A stretch of 64,000 bases of DNA from the NCBI GenBank assembly GCA_001599915.1, contig BCIG01000023.1:372001-436000 (forward strand), written 5' to 3'. A program made the translations under genes and the position numbers. This document shows, piece by piece, positions 1-11,695 of the stretch. This DNA comes from Symbiotaphrina buchneri. Its lineage: Eukaryota; Ascomycota; Symbiotaphrinales; Symbiotaphrinaceae. The notes beneath the pieces are model-generated. The model saw nothing but the letters and a program-made list of their open reading frames with translations, was not told the origin of the DNA and did no database searches. Numbering within the stretch: position 1 is the first letter of the stretch; each line of letters starts with the position of its first letter.

Positions 1-228
1 GATAAGGTAAACTCGTCTGGGACAGAGGGCGGGATGGACAAAAGCGGTTTAACAACAAATTCATGAATTTTTGATTTACACGAGCTAGCTAACATTGGGA
101 TGCTTCTTTTTTAGGTAACATCTATGCCCCTTTTAGGATCAATGGACTTCGCAAGATCAAACAGACGCAATGGTGCCGCGTGTCTGACTAGGCGGGGAGA
201 TCACACCAAACGATAACTCCCTGCTCCA

Positions 229-2989
229 TTATTCCTCCAACTGTACGTAATTTGCAGGGAACAGCCCGCTTTTGCCCTCATACTCTCCAAACCACCAATC
301 ATCGTCGGGGAATTCCTGTATTAATAGTCAGTCATAGAGATCTAATAATGCTACTTTGAATGAGCACAAACTATTCCAGTGATCCTCGCGCCTTCTGGGA
401 AACTCAGCTCATTGTCTTCTGCGGCAGCATAGTCGTACTGAGCAATAGCGACAGGCCCCTTTGTGGCACTTGATACGCCGGGCGCGTCGGGTGTTGGCCC
501 AGCTGGAGGAGCAGGTTCATCATGTGTTGCCGGAGCATGAGGATCTTGTTCATCGTCCACAAGCTCAACATAATTGCTGGGAAAAAGGCCTGTTTCTCCC
601 TGAGAGTTCTGGCCCATCCACCATCTCGATGTTGGTAACGAACTCTCCTTCTTTGAGATCAATTTCGTTATCCTCTGCTTTCTCGTAATCGTATTGGATC
701 AGCGCCCTCTTGCCGCCGGACTGTTCACCGGGACCACCTCGGGCCGGTGCCGCCTCACCGAATGTTGTGGCCGCTGCCGCTTCGGCAGCTCCGCGGGCTG
801 GGTCATGACCATCAGGCTGTTCTTCTGGCAGCTCTTCTTCAGTAGGCATTACAGCAGCAATCGATTGCACCGGCACTGCCTCCGGGGAGTGACGCTCCTC
901 AGGAGGGTCGACTTCGGCCTCTTTCCCTCGGCCGACGGGCATCGCGATTCTGATGGGCGATGCTGAACGAAGTGCTGGTGGAGATGGTGGAGTAGGGCTT
1001 CTCGGGATCTCTGGCGGCGTGACAGGCATGTTTGAAGTCTCTTGCTCTTCGCCATATTCCTCAGCCGCTGGTGGACGATTGGGCAAGCCAGGGATAGGTA
1101 TACCTCCGGCGTTAGGTTTGCTCGATGTATTGAGCGGTGGAGGCGGGGGCACAGCGGCGTCCTCATCAGCTGGCCTCTCCTTACGTAAGGACGGTGCCCC
1201 CATAGGTGGACCGGTCTTGAAACGGTCTCTGATGGCGCTGACACCTCCAGCAGGGGATGAAGGCTCCTCCTCACGTGGTTGTTCCAGTTCACCAGTACGT
1301 TGCTGGCTTAAGTTACTAGTAGATGACCTGCCTGTATGGGTTGTCTGCACAGGCGCCCAGGATTTGCCACTGTAGCCACTCTTCCAGCCGGCACCGCCGC
1401 TAGTCTGACTGGCGATCGGAGATGCAGGAGATGCAGGAGACGAGAAGTCGGCGGATGCCTTGCTTTCGGCAGCTCCACTATTTTCCCTCTCCCTAGCCTT
1501 CCTCTCTGCCCAAAGTTGTGCAGGGGTCTTACCACCTTGATCAGCGAAAGTCCTACTTGCTGATCCAACTGGGACAGCGGGAGGGGTGGGTTTCGCATCA
1601 AAGCCGAAGCCACCAGGTGATGGCGCCTTTGTTCCCGTATTGAACGGACTGGAGGAAGATCCAAACCTGTTCGCAACCTTAGGTTTCGGCAGAGACGTCA
1701 ATCGGTCAGACTGGGTGAACGCTGCGGAACGATCAGCAAGTGATTTGGGCCTATCCTCCTGTTGATCACCGCTGCGGGTAGAGGTCCCAGTGGCAGATGG
1801 CGACATGGAAGATGGTGCTCGTGTGGATGATGACTCGTCCGTAGGCTTCTGGGCTTTGGCTCGTATTGCGGCAATATCGACTTTGCCCACTGGCTCATAA
1901 GCTCCCTTTACCACGGTAGGCCGGTCATCGCCCGACGTACCCCCTTGGGCCTGCCGCCGAAGTTCGGCAATGTCAACCTTCCCGACCGGTTGGTAACCGC
2001 CTTTAACCACGTCGCTGGATCCATTTTCAGAAGTCCCGCTGTTAGCGAAACGAGAGGGCTCTTGCTTCTGGGAGGTGAGCTCGGCCATGTTAACTTTCGT
2101 GGGCTTGTAGGCAGACTGGACTTTTTCAAGCTGCGTTCGGGTGACTGGGGGAGCATCTTCGCCCCAACCATCATCATCCACCTTTGTATCTCTGGATGCT
2201 GTACTTGTCCTTGACGCAGCCAAAGGATTGAAAGTCGTCGATCCTCGAGAAGATACGGTAGGCGTGAAAGCTGGCTTGGAAGCGGTAGGCGGCGGCGGGC
2301 CACTGCTTACTGGGGCCGGGGCTGCTCCTCCTGAGTATTTCGAGCCTGAGGCGTCTGCCACCTTTTGCACAATGCCTTCTGGAGTGAGATCACGGTCAGA
2401 CCTGGCGGTTATCTGAACATGGTAACCCTACGATTTGTCAGTGGCCGAAAGAATCAGACGATGTCGATGGCACGCTGAGACAAACGTGCAAAATCTTCGA
2501 TACAGCCGCCAGATGGCTTGTAAAGTACCCCTTCGTACGCTCCGGGACTCCTTCACCGCACTGTTCACTAGTCAGACATAGTATGGAGCAAGTCCTTGAA
2601 GGCTCAAGCATACCCATCCAATTAAAGCGTACTTTGGGAGTCCAGTATTTGGGTCCTTGACTTTGACGTATGCAAACTGCACACGGCCATCGGAGAACTC
2701 ATCTATCAAGGCCACGAGTTCGCCCTCTGCATTCCGTTTAGCCCATGTCATACGATGCCCGAGAGACGGTTCATTAAGTACCTCCTGAGCTTTGTACTTT
2801 CAAAATGCTCTCTTTACCGCCAGCATCCTGGAGGAACGCGTTCGCCAACGGGGCCTGGACCGAGAACACCGCCCACTGCCCGTAGGTTGGAGATGCAGCT
2901 GCCGGTCCAGATGGGGGCGGTGAGTTCACCACGGATTCGTAGCTCTTTTTGATCGATGGTCCATTCGTCGAAAGATTGAGGGTAGCCAT
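229..2989 (-). CDS. abp1: Actin-binding protein Abp1 (ADF-H + two SH3 domains), frame broken in first SH3
   Basis: Cortical actin-patch protein that binds F-actin and links it to endocytic partners. The start at 2989 gives MATLNLSTNG, followed by an ADF/cofilin-homology domain spread over several exons (VQFAYVKVKDPNTGLPKYAL is typical). Next comes a long Pro/Ser-rich linker (about 2300-750) with three degenerate repeats of the form YxPxxKVxxAEL, then SH3-1 (ALIQYDYEKAEDNEIDL) and SH3-2 (VAIAQYDYAAAEDNELSF). SH3-2 is split by an intron near 314-375 and ends DDDWWFGEYEGKSGLFPANY, stop at 229-231. Oddity: near 620-632 the frame shifts between NIEMVD and WWMGQNSQGETGLFP, so SH3-1 cannot be read through and the plain frame stops at 565. 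Both sides are well conserved, so this is either a recent small deletion or a sequence error. Identity is firm from domain order. Confidence 0.9.
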
Positions 2990-4218
2990 GCCTGCTAACT
3001 TCAATGGGTGATTGACCGACTTGCGTCTATCGAGCACGGTAGCAGCTGGTCGGAGCTAGCTCCCAGGCAACACTCAGCAGGACAGGAATCTAAATGCCAA
3101 TGCCCCTGCAGCTGGGCTCTTTCGATTGTGTGAATATAAAGTCGATATGCGACAAGTTGGATTCAAGCTATGGAAGATCCTGCTGGCAATGAGCAGCGGC
3201 CCTCATGGAGTTGTGGTAAATGTGTACTTGGTAAGCGTGCGTGGGTTGCAAGCTTGGTCGGGAGCGGTCTCTCCGTATGTCCCTCCGTACTCCGCTGACG
3301 TTGCGGACTGAAATGCGGGACTAGGGAGACATTCTGAAAATAAATGGCGTACATTCTGCTCGATTGCGCCAGAAATATTGTGCCATTAAATTTGAGCAGC
3401 TCAGCCACAGTCTACGCCACAGCTGGCCCCGTTTCACACGCATCAACAAACTGGTGACAAAAAGGCCAAACTGCTTGGGAGTACAGTGAAGTCGAGGATG
3501 CCCTTGTTCTATGTAAGTACTTGTAGCCAGTCACTTGCTCAGCGCTCGTCACTTTTATTTTCCAGTTTCCATCTCCTGTCAATAATATTATTGTTGAAGA
3601 AGACTTAGCTGTATCCCTCTTCCATCAGCTGGCCATGGAGAATGCCGAGAGCCAATCATTTTCGTTCGCCTCACTTTCTCTAGCGGGCCGAATTGGATGT
3701 TCACCTCGAAGCCTCTCCCTTTCGCACCCCGACCAGACAAGACAAGACAAGACAAGACAGGACGAGAACCCTGTCATCCTGTCTCGCTCACAATATCAAA
3801 GCCTCGACAGCCCCGACCGCAGAGGCTTCCTCCTTCTCCTTTTTCACCAGCCTATCTGACGTCTGGTGCCTTGTCGTCTGATCCTGTTCTGTCATACAAA
3901 CTGTTCTTCCCACTACCTCTGCCTGTCGTCCCTGACTTTACTCATTGTTTCCTGCAGTCGTCCTCGCATCCTGCGTCTTCTTTCGCGCAGGGGCGTTCTC
4001 TTTCGATAGGTCTTTGATACTCTTGGGCGTGCATCTGTGGGGCAAATGGATCGGCGCATGCCCTGCAACGCTTGATTTCTCGCTCTCCTTCCTACTAACT
4101 TTCCATTGCTGTGACGGCAGAAGGACGCGTTCTGTACTCCAAGCAGGGCTTTGGGAACCAAAGCAACGGGTCTCCTACGTCGAAACTGAACTGTGCGCGC
4201 ATTAATCAACCATACGAG
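2990..4218. promoter_or_regulatory. Divergent promoter region abp1 / F-box gene
   Basis: About 1.2 kb between two divergently transcribed starts. It holds pyrimidine-rich stretches typical of fungal promoters (3640-4000) and an imperfect AGACA pentanucleotide tract at about 3735-3759. An upstream ATG at 4111 lies in frame with the F-box gene and would add 36 residues. No other gene was seen. Confidence 0.5.
3735..3759. repeat. AGACA pentanucleotide microsatellite
   Basis: Five tandem copies of AGACA lie in the CT-rich leader upstream of the F-box gene. It is probably a neutral microsatellite. Confidence 0.85.
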
Positions 4219-7200
4219 ATGGTGGAGGAGAGCGGGAACGCGGACGTTAGTGATGTCGACTCTATATCCAACCTGTACTCGCCTTCCGAGCGCGGTGATA
4301 CGCAAGCAACCCCGATAGGTGCACATAGTGAACAAAGCAATGATAACCTGGACATGTCCTCGGAAGATGAGCACAGCGACACAACTGATCGAGCAGTACT
4401 GCAAACCTTGACCCGTGACGTGGAACTAGGTTCCTCCCAGGGCCACTCTCTAGAGGATGCAATGCAGCTAGATCAAAAATCACAAGACGGCACAAACGGG
4501 TCATCAGAGAAGAATAACAAGAGGAAGCGGTCGCTTACGGGCGCCGATAATGATCGGCAGGGCTCTGTCAGTCCTCCTGAGCCTGATGTATCGAGCCATG
4601 CGGTCGATGAAACGGGTGATATAGCAGGAGCTGGAGCAGGGAAGCGACCGAAGTTATCGAACAATCGTGGAGGCATTCGCAATGGAGCTACGGACCAGTC
4701 GCCGCGCATACCTATGGACAAGTCCCAATTGCCGGTCGAGATCTGGCAGTATATTTTCACGTTCTTGCCTCCTATTTCCCTTGGCCGTTGCCTCATGGTG
4801 AACCGCAAGTTCAATTCCATATTGATTGAAGGCGCCTCACCGGGAGAGAAGAAGAAGCATGCCATCTTGCAAATCATGGAAATGCCAACGACAATCTGGG
4901 CTGCATCTCGTAGGAATTTCTTCCCGGGCATGCCGAAGCCGCTACCCAACAAGTCTGATCTAGACATGTGGAAGCTTATTTACGGCAAGAAATGTGAGTT
5001 CTGCGGAAAAGTCGCGGATGGATCAGTTGCAACTTCTGGCGAGAATCCCTGGGAAGCGGGGCCAGGGGAGCAAGGAGTCCGTATTATTTGGCCGTTTGGA
5101 GTCCGAAGCTGCGGCCCGTGCCTACAAAAGAACTCTGAGAAGGTCAGATCATGACAATGACGTCTCAAGGCTTTCATACTGACCATTACCTACAGGAAAT
5201 GACACTACTCTTTTCATCTTCCATTCCATCAGTTCTTCTACCAGCGCTACCTTTTGTGCTTCTTACATCTTCTCTCCACTACGTCCCATCAACAGCCCTG
5301 CAAATGTCTTCACAGCCATCGTCACTGCAGATGACAAAAGTGCTTTTTAAGCCGCATCTTCAGAGTATCAAACGGGAGCTTGGAGAGATTCAAGCACTAG
5401 GCCCTGGCGCTGCTGAAGAATGGTTCAAGGGCCTTGAAGACCAAGGGAAGGATAAGATGGCGGCGGTTGCGAATTGGGAAAAGTGGGAATTTCGAAACGC
5501 ACAAATATCCCAAACTTCGAAAACATCCGGCCGCAGTAGTGTCCCGCAGACCCCCCAACCACTCAACTTTGCCCAAATCTCTCTACCCGGCAGAGTGCCA
5601 AACCCGGTAATTCGACCGAGTTCCAGTGCAAGCCAAGCTAGTATGAGCGGGCCTCAACCGTCCTTGAACACCAATACATCTGTTGGTGTGCACAACTTGC
5701 CTGGTTTGCCCAGGATCAATAGTAAGTCAGAAAGAAATGCTGCACAGTCTCGTCTTTGAACAATAGCACTGATGGTAGTCTAGCAACCGGTCTCTCTGGC
5801 CGATTTTCTGGCTCTCCAACTGGCCATGCATTGCCTCATCCTCCCCCAGCGTCATCGACCCATCGTGCAGAACGAAGCATCCAAGATGTCAACGAGCTAA
5901 AGGCGGCACGGCGATTAGAAATAGAGCGACGATGCATGGAACTTGACCCACCAATTCCGCCAACTCTACTATGTCACATGGAGTCATTCCAGGCCGCGCT
6001 ACAAATCCCTCAGCCACTCAACGATAGGTCTTGGGAAGTGTTGAAGCCCCGTTTATTAAGTCAACTGGAAAATGCGCAGAAACGAGAGGAAGAACGGCTC
6101 AACGAGGCTCGAATATTGCAGGCTAGACAGGAAGAGAGACGTCGTCAGGAGGCGCAAATAAAGGAGACGAGGGAGCAGTTTGAGAAAGAGTATGAGGAGG
6201 CCCAAGCACCCGTGCGTGACAAGCTAAACCTCTATGCCGATCAAGTCATCAGGGACAGATGGGATGGCGGTGCCGCCGTGACGAAAGATACTAGCCCCAA
6301 GTTTGCCGCCGATGTTCTCATCGAAGTCCGCAAGAGGTTTTACACTGACATCGCCAAGGAGGATGCTGCAGCAGTTGCTCTAGGTCAAGATAACAAGAAC
6401 GATCACGCACACGGCGCACCCATTCGCAAGCTTATCTTGGAGAATATGAAATGGGTTTTCGACATGAAGATCAAACCTTTGACCGAACAATTTCGGAAGG
6501 AGCTTTTTCTTTGTAATGGTTGCGAAACCAATTCCAAGTTCTATGGTTTTGAGGGTGTCATTCAACATTTCGCTGCTAAGCATACTAATACTCTGAGCCT
6601 CGGAAGTGTAGTTGTGCACTGGCGCGCAGAGTGGCCCGAGCATCCGCCCTTCAACCCAAATCCTACGGCAGCTCAGACTGCGTTCTATGCGGTGCCCACT
6701 CCAACCACCGGTGGGTCCCAAGGACAACCTGGCCAGCCTACTCATCCTGCATTCAGTCCAGGCGCTTTCACACAGGTTTCCCAGGTAGCTCACCAAGGGC
6801 AGCCAGGCTTTCCGCAATTCAGCCCGGGCCCATATGGACGCCCACAAGGCTCAGAGATATACCCGGCGTCGCTGCAGCAAGGACCGTTCGCTCCACCGCA
6901 AATAGCACCGGCCTACCAAGCTCCTGTTCAAGGATTTTCAGGTCCGTATGATTCTTTCTACAATGGACCTCCCGTGCCGTTGCCGTATCAGGACCCTCAG
7001 GGAAGCTATGGCCGTTCCAGTTATTCAGGGTCCCCTTCCATTTATCCGGGGCCATACCAAGGACAACAGCCGTATGGACAGAGTTTTCAGGGAGTGCAAT
7101 ATCCAGGACAGGCTTTCCCTCTCCAGGTACAGGACAACGTTGGACCTTACGGTTATGGACAGCCCAATGGCCAGTTTGGTCCTAGCACTAGTCAGTTCGG

Positions 7201-9427
7201 CCAGCAAAATCAGCAACCGGCTCCTTATGGGCATTCCTATCCTCAACAAGGTATTCCAGGAGCACCTATGGCAACTTCCCAAGGTCCGGGCCGTGTTGTG
7301 TCCGGGATATACCAGACCCAGCTCGAGGAGATGGCCAAGGCTTCCAGGGACGTTTGGTTTAGTACCTCCGGTATCAAAGATCTCCCAGCTAGCGTCCGCG
7401 TCTATGTTCTCATTCACCATGTTGTTGCAAGATTCAAAGACAAGTACACAAATGATCCTGGTTTAGCTATGTTCACGGACGGCCTCGCCAATCATCCAGC
7501 GATGAAACTTATCAAAAATGTCAATGGTCTGGCCTGTAAGGTTTGCTCAAATGGCAGCAATGGTCATGGTTCTGAGCATGGCCATGCCTTTCCATCTAAT
7601 GCAGAAAAGCGTCTTTATAGCCTGCAGAATTTGCTTAGCCACTTCCAAAGCATCCATGTGGAACGAGCGAAACCTGCTATTGTCCCTCAATCTGGGATAG
7701 CGACTCCGAGGCTTGATTGGAAGGAGGATATGATTGAGCTTCCTGATGACCGGAACATTTCAAGTCTTCTGTTTGCGCCTGGGATGGATGATGACAAATT
7801 GAAGCTCATCGCCCAGATTTTTCCTGACAAGTTTCCTTCACCTCTTCCCCACATTGGTTCAGTTAGCAATCATCGCCCGGTACCAGTCTCAGCAGAGCAA
7901 TATGTGGATACCGGACCTGCCTCGGTCGAGGACGTAAAAGGACCTTATTATGGAGATAGTCGCAACAATGCCAGAGGTCGGCCCCGGGACTATCTGCATC
8001 CTCATAGGTCTTCCACGGCCACAGATCTCGAGCCCATCGGCCCTATTCTGCCAGCCAAAATCCAAACATCTACACTATCCGTCTCCTCGACCCGGCCGCC
8101 ATCAGTCGGTGTAGCGGACGATGAATACGACCCAAGGCGACCAGCTTTTCTCAACATGGATCGGAGCCGACTGAAACACCCGCAAAGGCCTCAAGATGAG
8201 CAAAGTGTGCGATACTCCGAGGACGGCGTCCATGAGCGCCCAGGGCCACCTCCTTACACGCGAGGTTATGACGACGAATACCGGCCTGAAGAACCGGGAG
8301 TTATAGCAAGGGAAGATGAGTCCAATCGATTTTCTGGAGGCGTCTATCACCGAGAAAAATCTTCGTATCAGCCACCGTTCCATCGAGCCAATTCTGGTTT
8401 CACCAGTTACGAAAGTCACGAAGCTCGAGGAAGTCGTACGGAGGATCCAAACCGAGTCGATGCTTCAGTGCCGATAAGCAAGACTCAATACGATTTCACG
8501 AATGGTCGGGTCGGCAAAGAACAGTCTTCTCGTGGAGGGCCATCAAAGGAGGAAGAATACGACGCTGCAGAACGATTCCTCAACAACTTCATGGCTGGCG
8601 ACGATCTAGAAGCCTATAAGCGGAAGACTGCTCAACTAGACCGACAAAGAGATGAAATGACTACGCAACGCGTATACGGCGTTCCGGAAGCTGAGCCCAG
8701 TCGGCGAGTGCAAGCGGATGAACCTGTAGATCGGTCAGCTCCTGGAAACTCGCGCGTCTCGCTACCCAGAGCTCGCCAACCGGGTTTATCAAAATACGAT
8801 GTAGAAGGACAGAAGGGCGGATATGCTGAGCGTCAAAGCCCTGAGCTCGTCAGCACACGCTATACCAATCCTCCCAGTGTAGTCTATGAGGACCGGCGCG
8901 GCTCTGCAGAGCAATCAAGGCGGCCACGAAGTCACTTTCACCGGTACGAAGAGGTACTGGCTCGCTCACGCTCAAAGTCTCCGGTAGCTCAACCGTACAG
9001 TCGCTTGGATAGTGCGCCGGTGCGGACCGTCTACGAAGATCCATATCACTCCCGCTCGCCGACTCGAGGAACGGCTATTCGCCATAGACCTGAGGTCACT
9101 GCAGAAGGGCGGGCTGTCTACGATCGTCTTCCAGCTAATTACCGTTTGGTGGATGATTATCCATATGGACCTGTGTATGGTGACGAGGATGTCGAGTATG
9201 TTCCAATTCGGGTTGCGTCCGGTCGGGAACCGCCTGAAGGTGCTTATGTTGTGAGGGATACCGCCGTATCGGCTTACGACCAAGATCTCGCCTCTGCGAC
9301 AAGGCGGGCCGTCTATGAACAACAACCTGTGGCGGAAGCCTATCATAGGAGGCAGCCTCCGAAGAGATGGACAGGCGATGAAGGTGCGCCGGGCACGAGG
9401 GGCGGATCCGGGTCGCGGTATCAGTAG
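4219..9427 (+). CDS. Large F-box protein with two C2H2-like finger motifs and a low-complexity G/P/Q/Y-rich centre
   Basis: Predicted about 1,697 residues in three exons: 4219-5142, 5196-5721 and 5784-9427. The second intron uses a GTAAGT donor and CTAG acceptor and keeps phase. An acidic Ser-rich N-terminus leads to an F-box near residues 170-205 (LPVEIWQYIFTFLPP), then a cysteine cluster (CEFCGKV ... CGPC), an E/R/Q-rich coiled coil (about 6070-6230) and a CNGC...HFAAKH motif near 6512. A long segment rich in Gly, Pro, Gln and Tyr follows (about 6660-7300), then a CKVC...HFQSIH motif near 7534-7655 and a charged Arg/Tyr-rich C-terminal third. F-box proteins usually act as substrate adaptors of SCF ubiquitin ligases; the substrate is unknown. 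Similar large F-box proteins occur in Eurotiales, but I do not know a function. The in-frame ATG at 4111 is an alternative start. Confidence 0.8.
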
Positions 9428-10230
9428 AACTGTCATCCTGGCATAGGGCTTTTGTCCTAGGGGCGATGCAGCCCTTGTACACTGTATTCGTCCTCTAATT
9501 CCCGTTTCATTTCTGCATATGGTCGGCGTCTTCTAATTGCTTCATGAAGTTATTTGATGATGGCATCTCATTTTCAAAAGTAAGGGGCTAGACTTGGTTT
9601 AGTCGTTCCTCTCCGCCTTGTACTCTAATTTCTCTTGTCTCTTCCATCTGTTGGATGTCAGCTGGATATGTAGCTCTGGATGGGGTCATCTGCGCACTCA
9701 TATCTTGAAAAGCTGGCTTCCATGTGTGTCTTGTAGGATTGAAGATATTTCTAGACATCATTCGATTCGTCCCTATGGGCCTCTGACGGGCCGGTATTGT
9801 CCGACGGTCGTTCTCAACGCGGCTACTCGGTCGTGTCAGTGCAACTGTGGACGGACCCAGCGGCGTGGACCAGCTGATCTTGTCCCGAAGCAAGTTCTGG
9901 TAGATGGGTTGTACATGTATCATCTAGCACGGATAGACACCGCGCACATAATGCCGGAATCTCATTGTGCACATACTCCTGATCATCAGACGGTTTGTAT
10001 ACAGCTTGTGCATTCTTCAGATCAACTTGGAGCCTGAATAGTGCGGTCTCCAACGCACAGATGCAAATTTTCCCGCTTGACGCATCAAGCAGCGTCTCAC
10101 TCGAATGATAGTCTATCCTATAGAAGACACCAAGTCTAAACCCCCTCCAACGTCTGTCTATAACCCCGGTTCTGTGTGTCTAAGCCTCCTCCAACCCCGC
10201 AATGCCTTTTCTATCACCATCTAGACCAAT
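9428..10230. other. Intergenic, converging 3' ends
   Basis: About 800 bp between the 3' ends of the F-box gene and the transporter. Only short overlapping open frames without recognisable sequence occur; nothing else seen. Confidence 0.5.
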
Positions 10231-11695
10231 TCACTTCTCCTTCACAACATGTCCCGTTTCCAAAGGCTTACCATTCCTTCCCCCTTCCAAGCCACCGTTA
10301 TTCTCCTTGCCGGCGTTGGTGCCCCTTTCGCCCCTTGATCCCTTTCCCTTCGAGTCTAAGCCGTATACCGCGCTCCCTATGAACACCACCATGGCGCCGA
10401 CAACGACGCCGATAGGCAGATTGTTGCCGAATAGCTTGATGCTCAAAATCAGGCTTACCAGCTTGCGCACGTTTAGCACGATGGTGACGGTCAGAGCGGA
10501 CGATGTTGCCGCGAGCCGATTGACGCCGCGGATGCAGAGGTACTGAGTAACCGCATTGAAAGCGAGCAGCAGGAGCTTAGAGGGTATGGCGATGTCGAAC
10601 TTCCCCAGAGATACGACGTCGGCAGGGCCCGAACTCGCGTCCGTCCCAGGGGATGTTGACAAAAATGGCAACGTCGAGTCCAGCGAGCGCAGTGACGAGG
10701 ACAACGTCGACGGAAGCAGCTCTGAGAGGTGCCAGGGCGGGCTCGAGGAAAGGCGGACGTACTGCGCATGTAGCTGGCCGGCCCATGGTAGGAAAAGTGG
10801 CAGCCCCAGCAGGTGACAGTAGAACAAGGATTCTCGCCAGTTGTTGCTTCCATAAGTCGAATAGATGGATTGCACATACAAGCCCATAATGGCAGAAAGG
10901 ATCTGAGCAATAAAGAGAACGAGGAGAACTGTTAGGAAGGAGTTCGTAGATTGCGTGGACGAAGTAGTAGAGGAGAGTTTGTGCTTCATTTTGTCAGCGG
11001 AAATTGGCCACGAGTGAGTGCGGTCATACCCTTGCTTGAGCATCGGCCGCAGAGGCCCATATAACACCGACAGTGATTAGTACGACACTGAAAACTTGTT
11101 GTCTGCTGTACCGTCTCCCCCAAATGTAACCGACGATCATGGTAGTGACTGAGCCACCGCTGCGGAGGATGATGTGCACCGGCACAGATATTTCAAAATT
11201 AAAGGCCCAGTTGTTGAGGACGTTGACGGCAAAAAAGAGCAGGATGTTGAATAGCCAGCGTCGCAAAGGAACGACATTAGGTTTGAGGAAGAGAGGCGGC
11301 CGCGATACGTCTATTTGATTCGGTAGAGCAGTCATGGCTATGAAGAACATCTGCACGAAGGTAACGAGCAGACCTAAGATTTGTTAGAATGAAAATTCCA
11401 CGCTCTCATTCCACAGCGGGATAGAATACCAGAGTCTGGGTCGGTTCTGTTTTGGGGATGAGCAACAGACAATATACAATGGGCTCAATCACTCACTTTA
11501 TCAAACCCTCTAGAGCATAGACCTATGACCAGTCAGAAGATCGAGGAATATACCTCCCATGCGCCATTGTCAGCTTACATTGGTGCAACATCCTCCAAAG
11601 ATCAATCCGTAAACCACCAATATTGATAATACTGCAGGCAGAATTGAATGTGCAACGGACCCGGCGGTTTGGCCATGCAACTCATCCCCGGTCAT
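10231..11695 (-). CDS. yea4: UDP-N-acetylglucosamine (nucleotide-sugar) transporter, YEA4/SLC35B4 type
   Basis: Multi-pass antiporter of the drug/metabolite transporter superfamily that carries UDP-GlcNAc (related members UDP-xylose) across ER/Golgi membranes for chitin or glycan synthesis. I read five exons: 11579-11695, 11497-11522, 11430-11446, 11030-11373 and 10231-10983, giving 418 residues with phase kept throughout. Family landmarks are VYGLIFGGCCTN at the N-terminus, GLLVTFVQMFF, NNWAFNFEISVPVHIILRSG, IWGRRYSRQQ and the late helices (QYLCIRGVNRLAATSSALTV, then FGNNLPIGVVVGAMVVFIGS). Exons of 26 and 17 nt are unusual but restore the canonical ALEGLIK...DSGLLVTF join. The C-terminus is Gly/Lys-rich and lacks an obvious ER signal. 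Substrate preference cannot be told from sequence. Confidence 0.87.
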
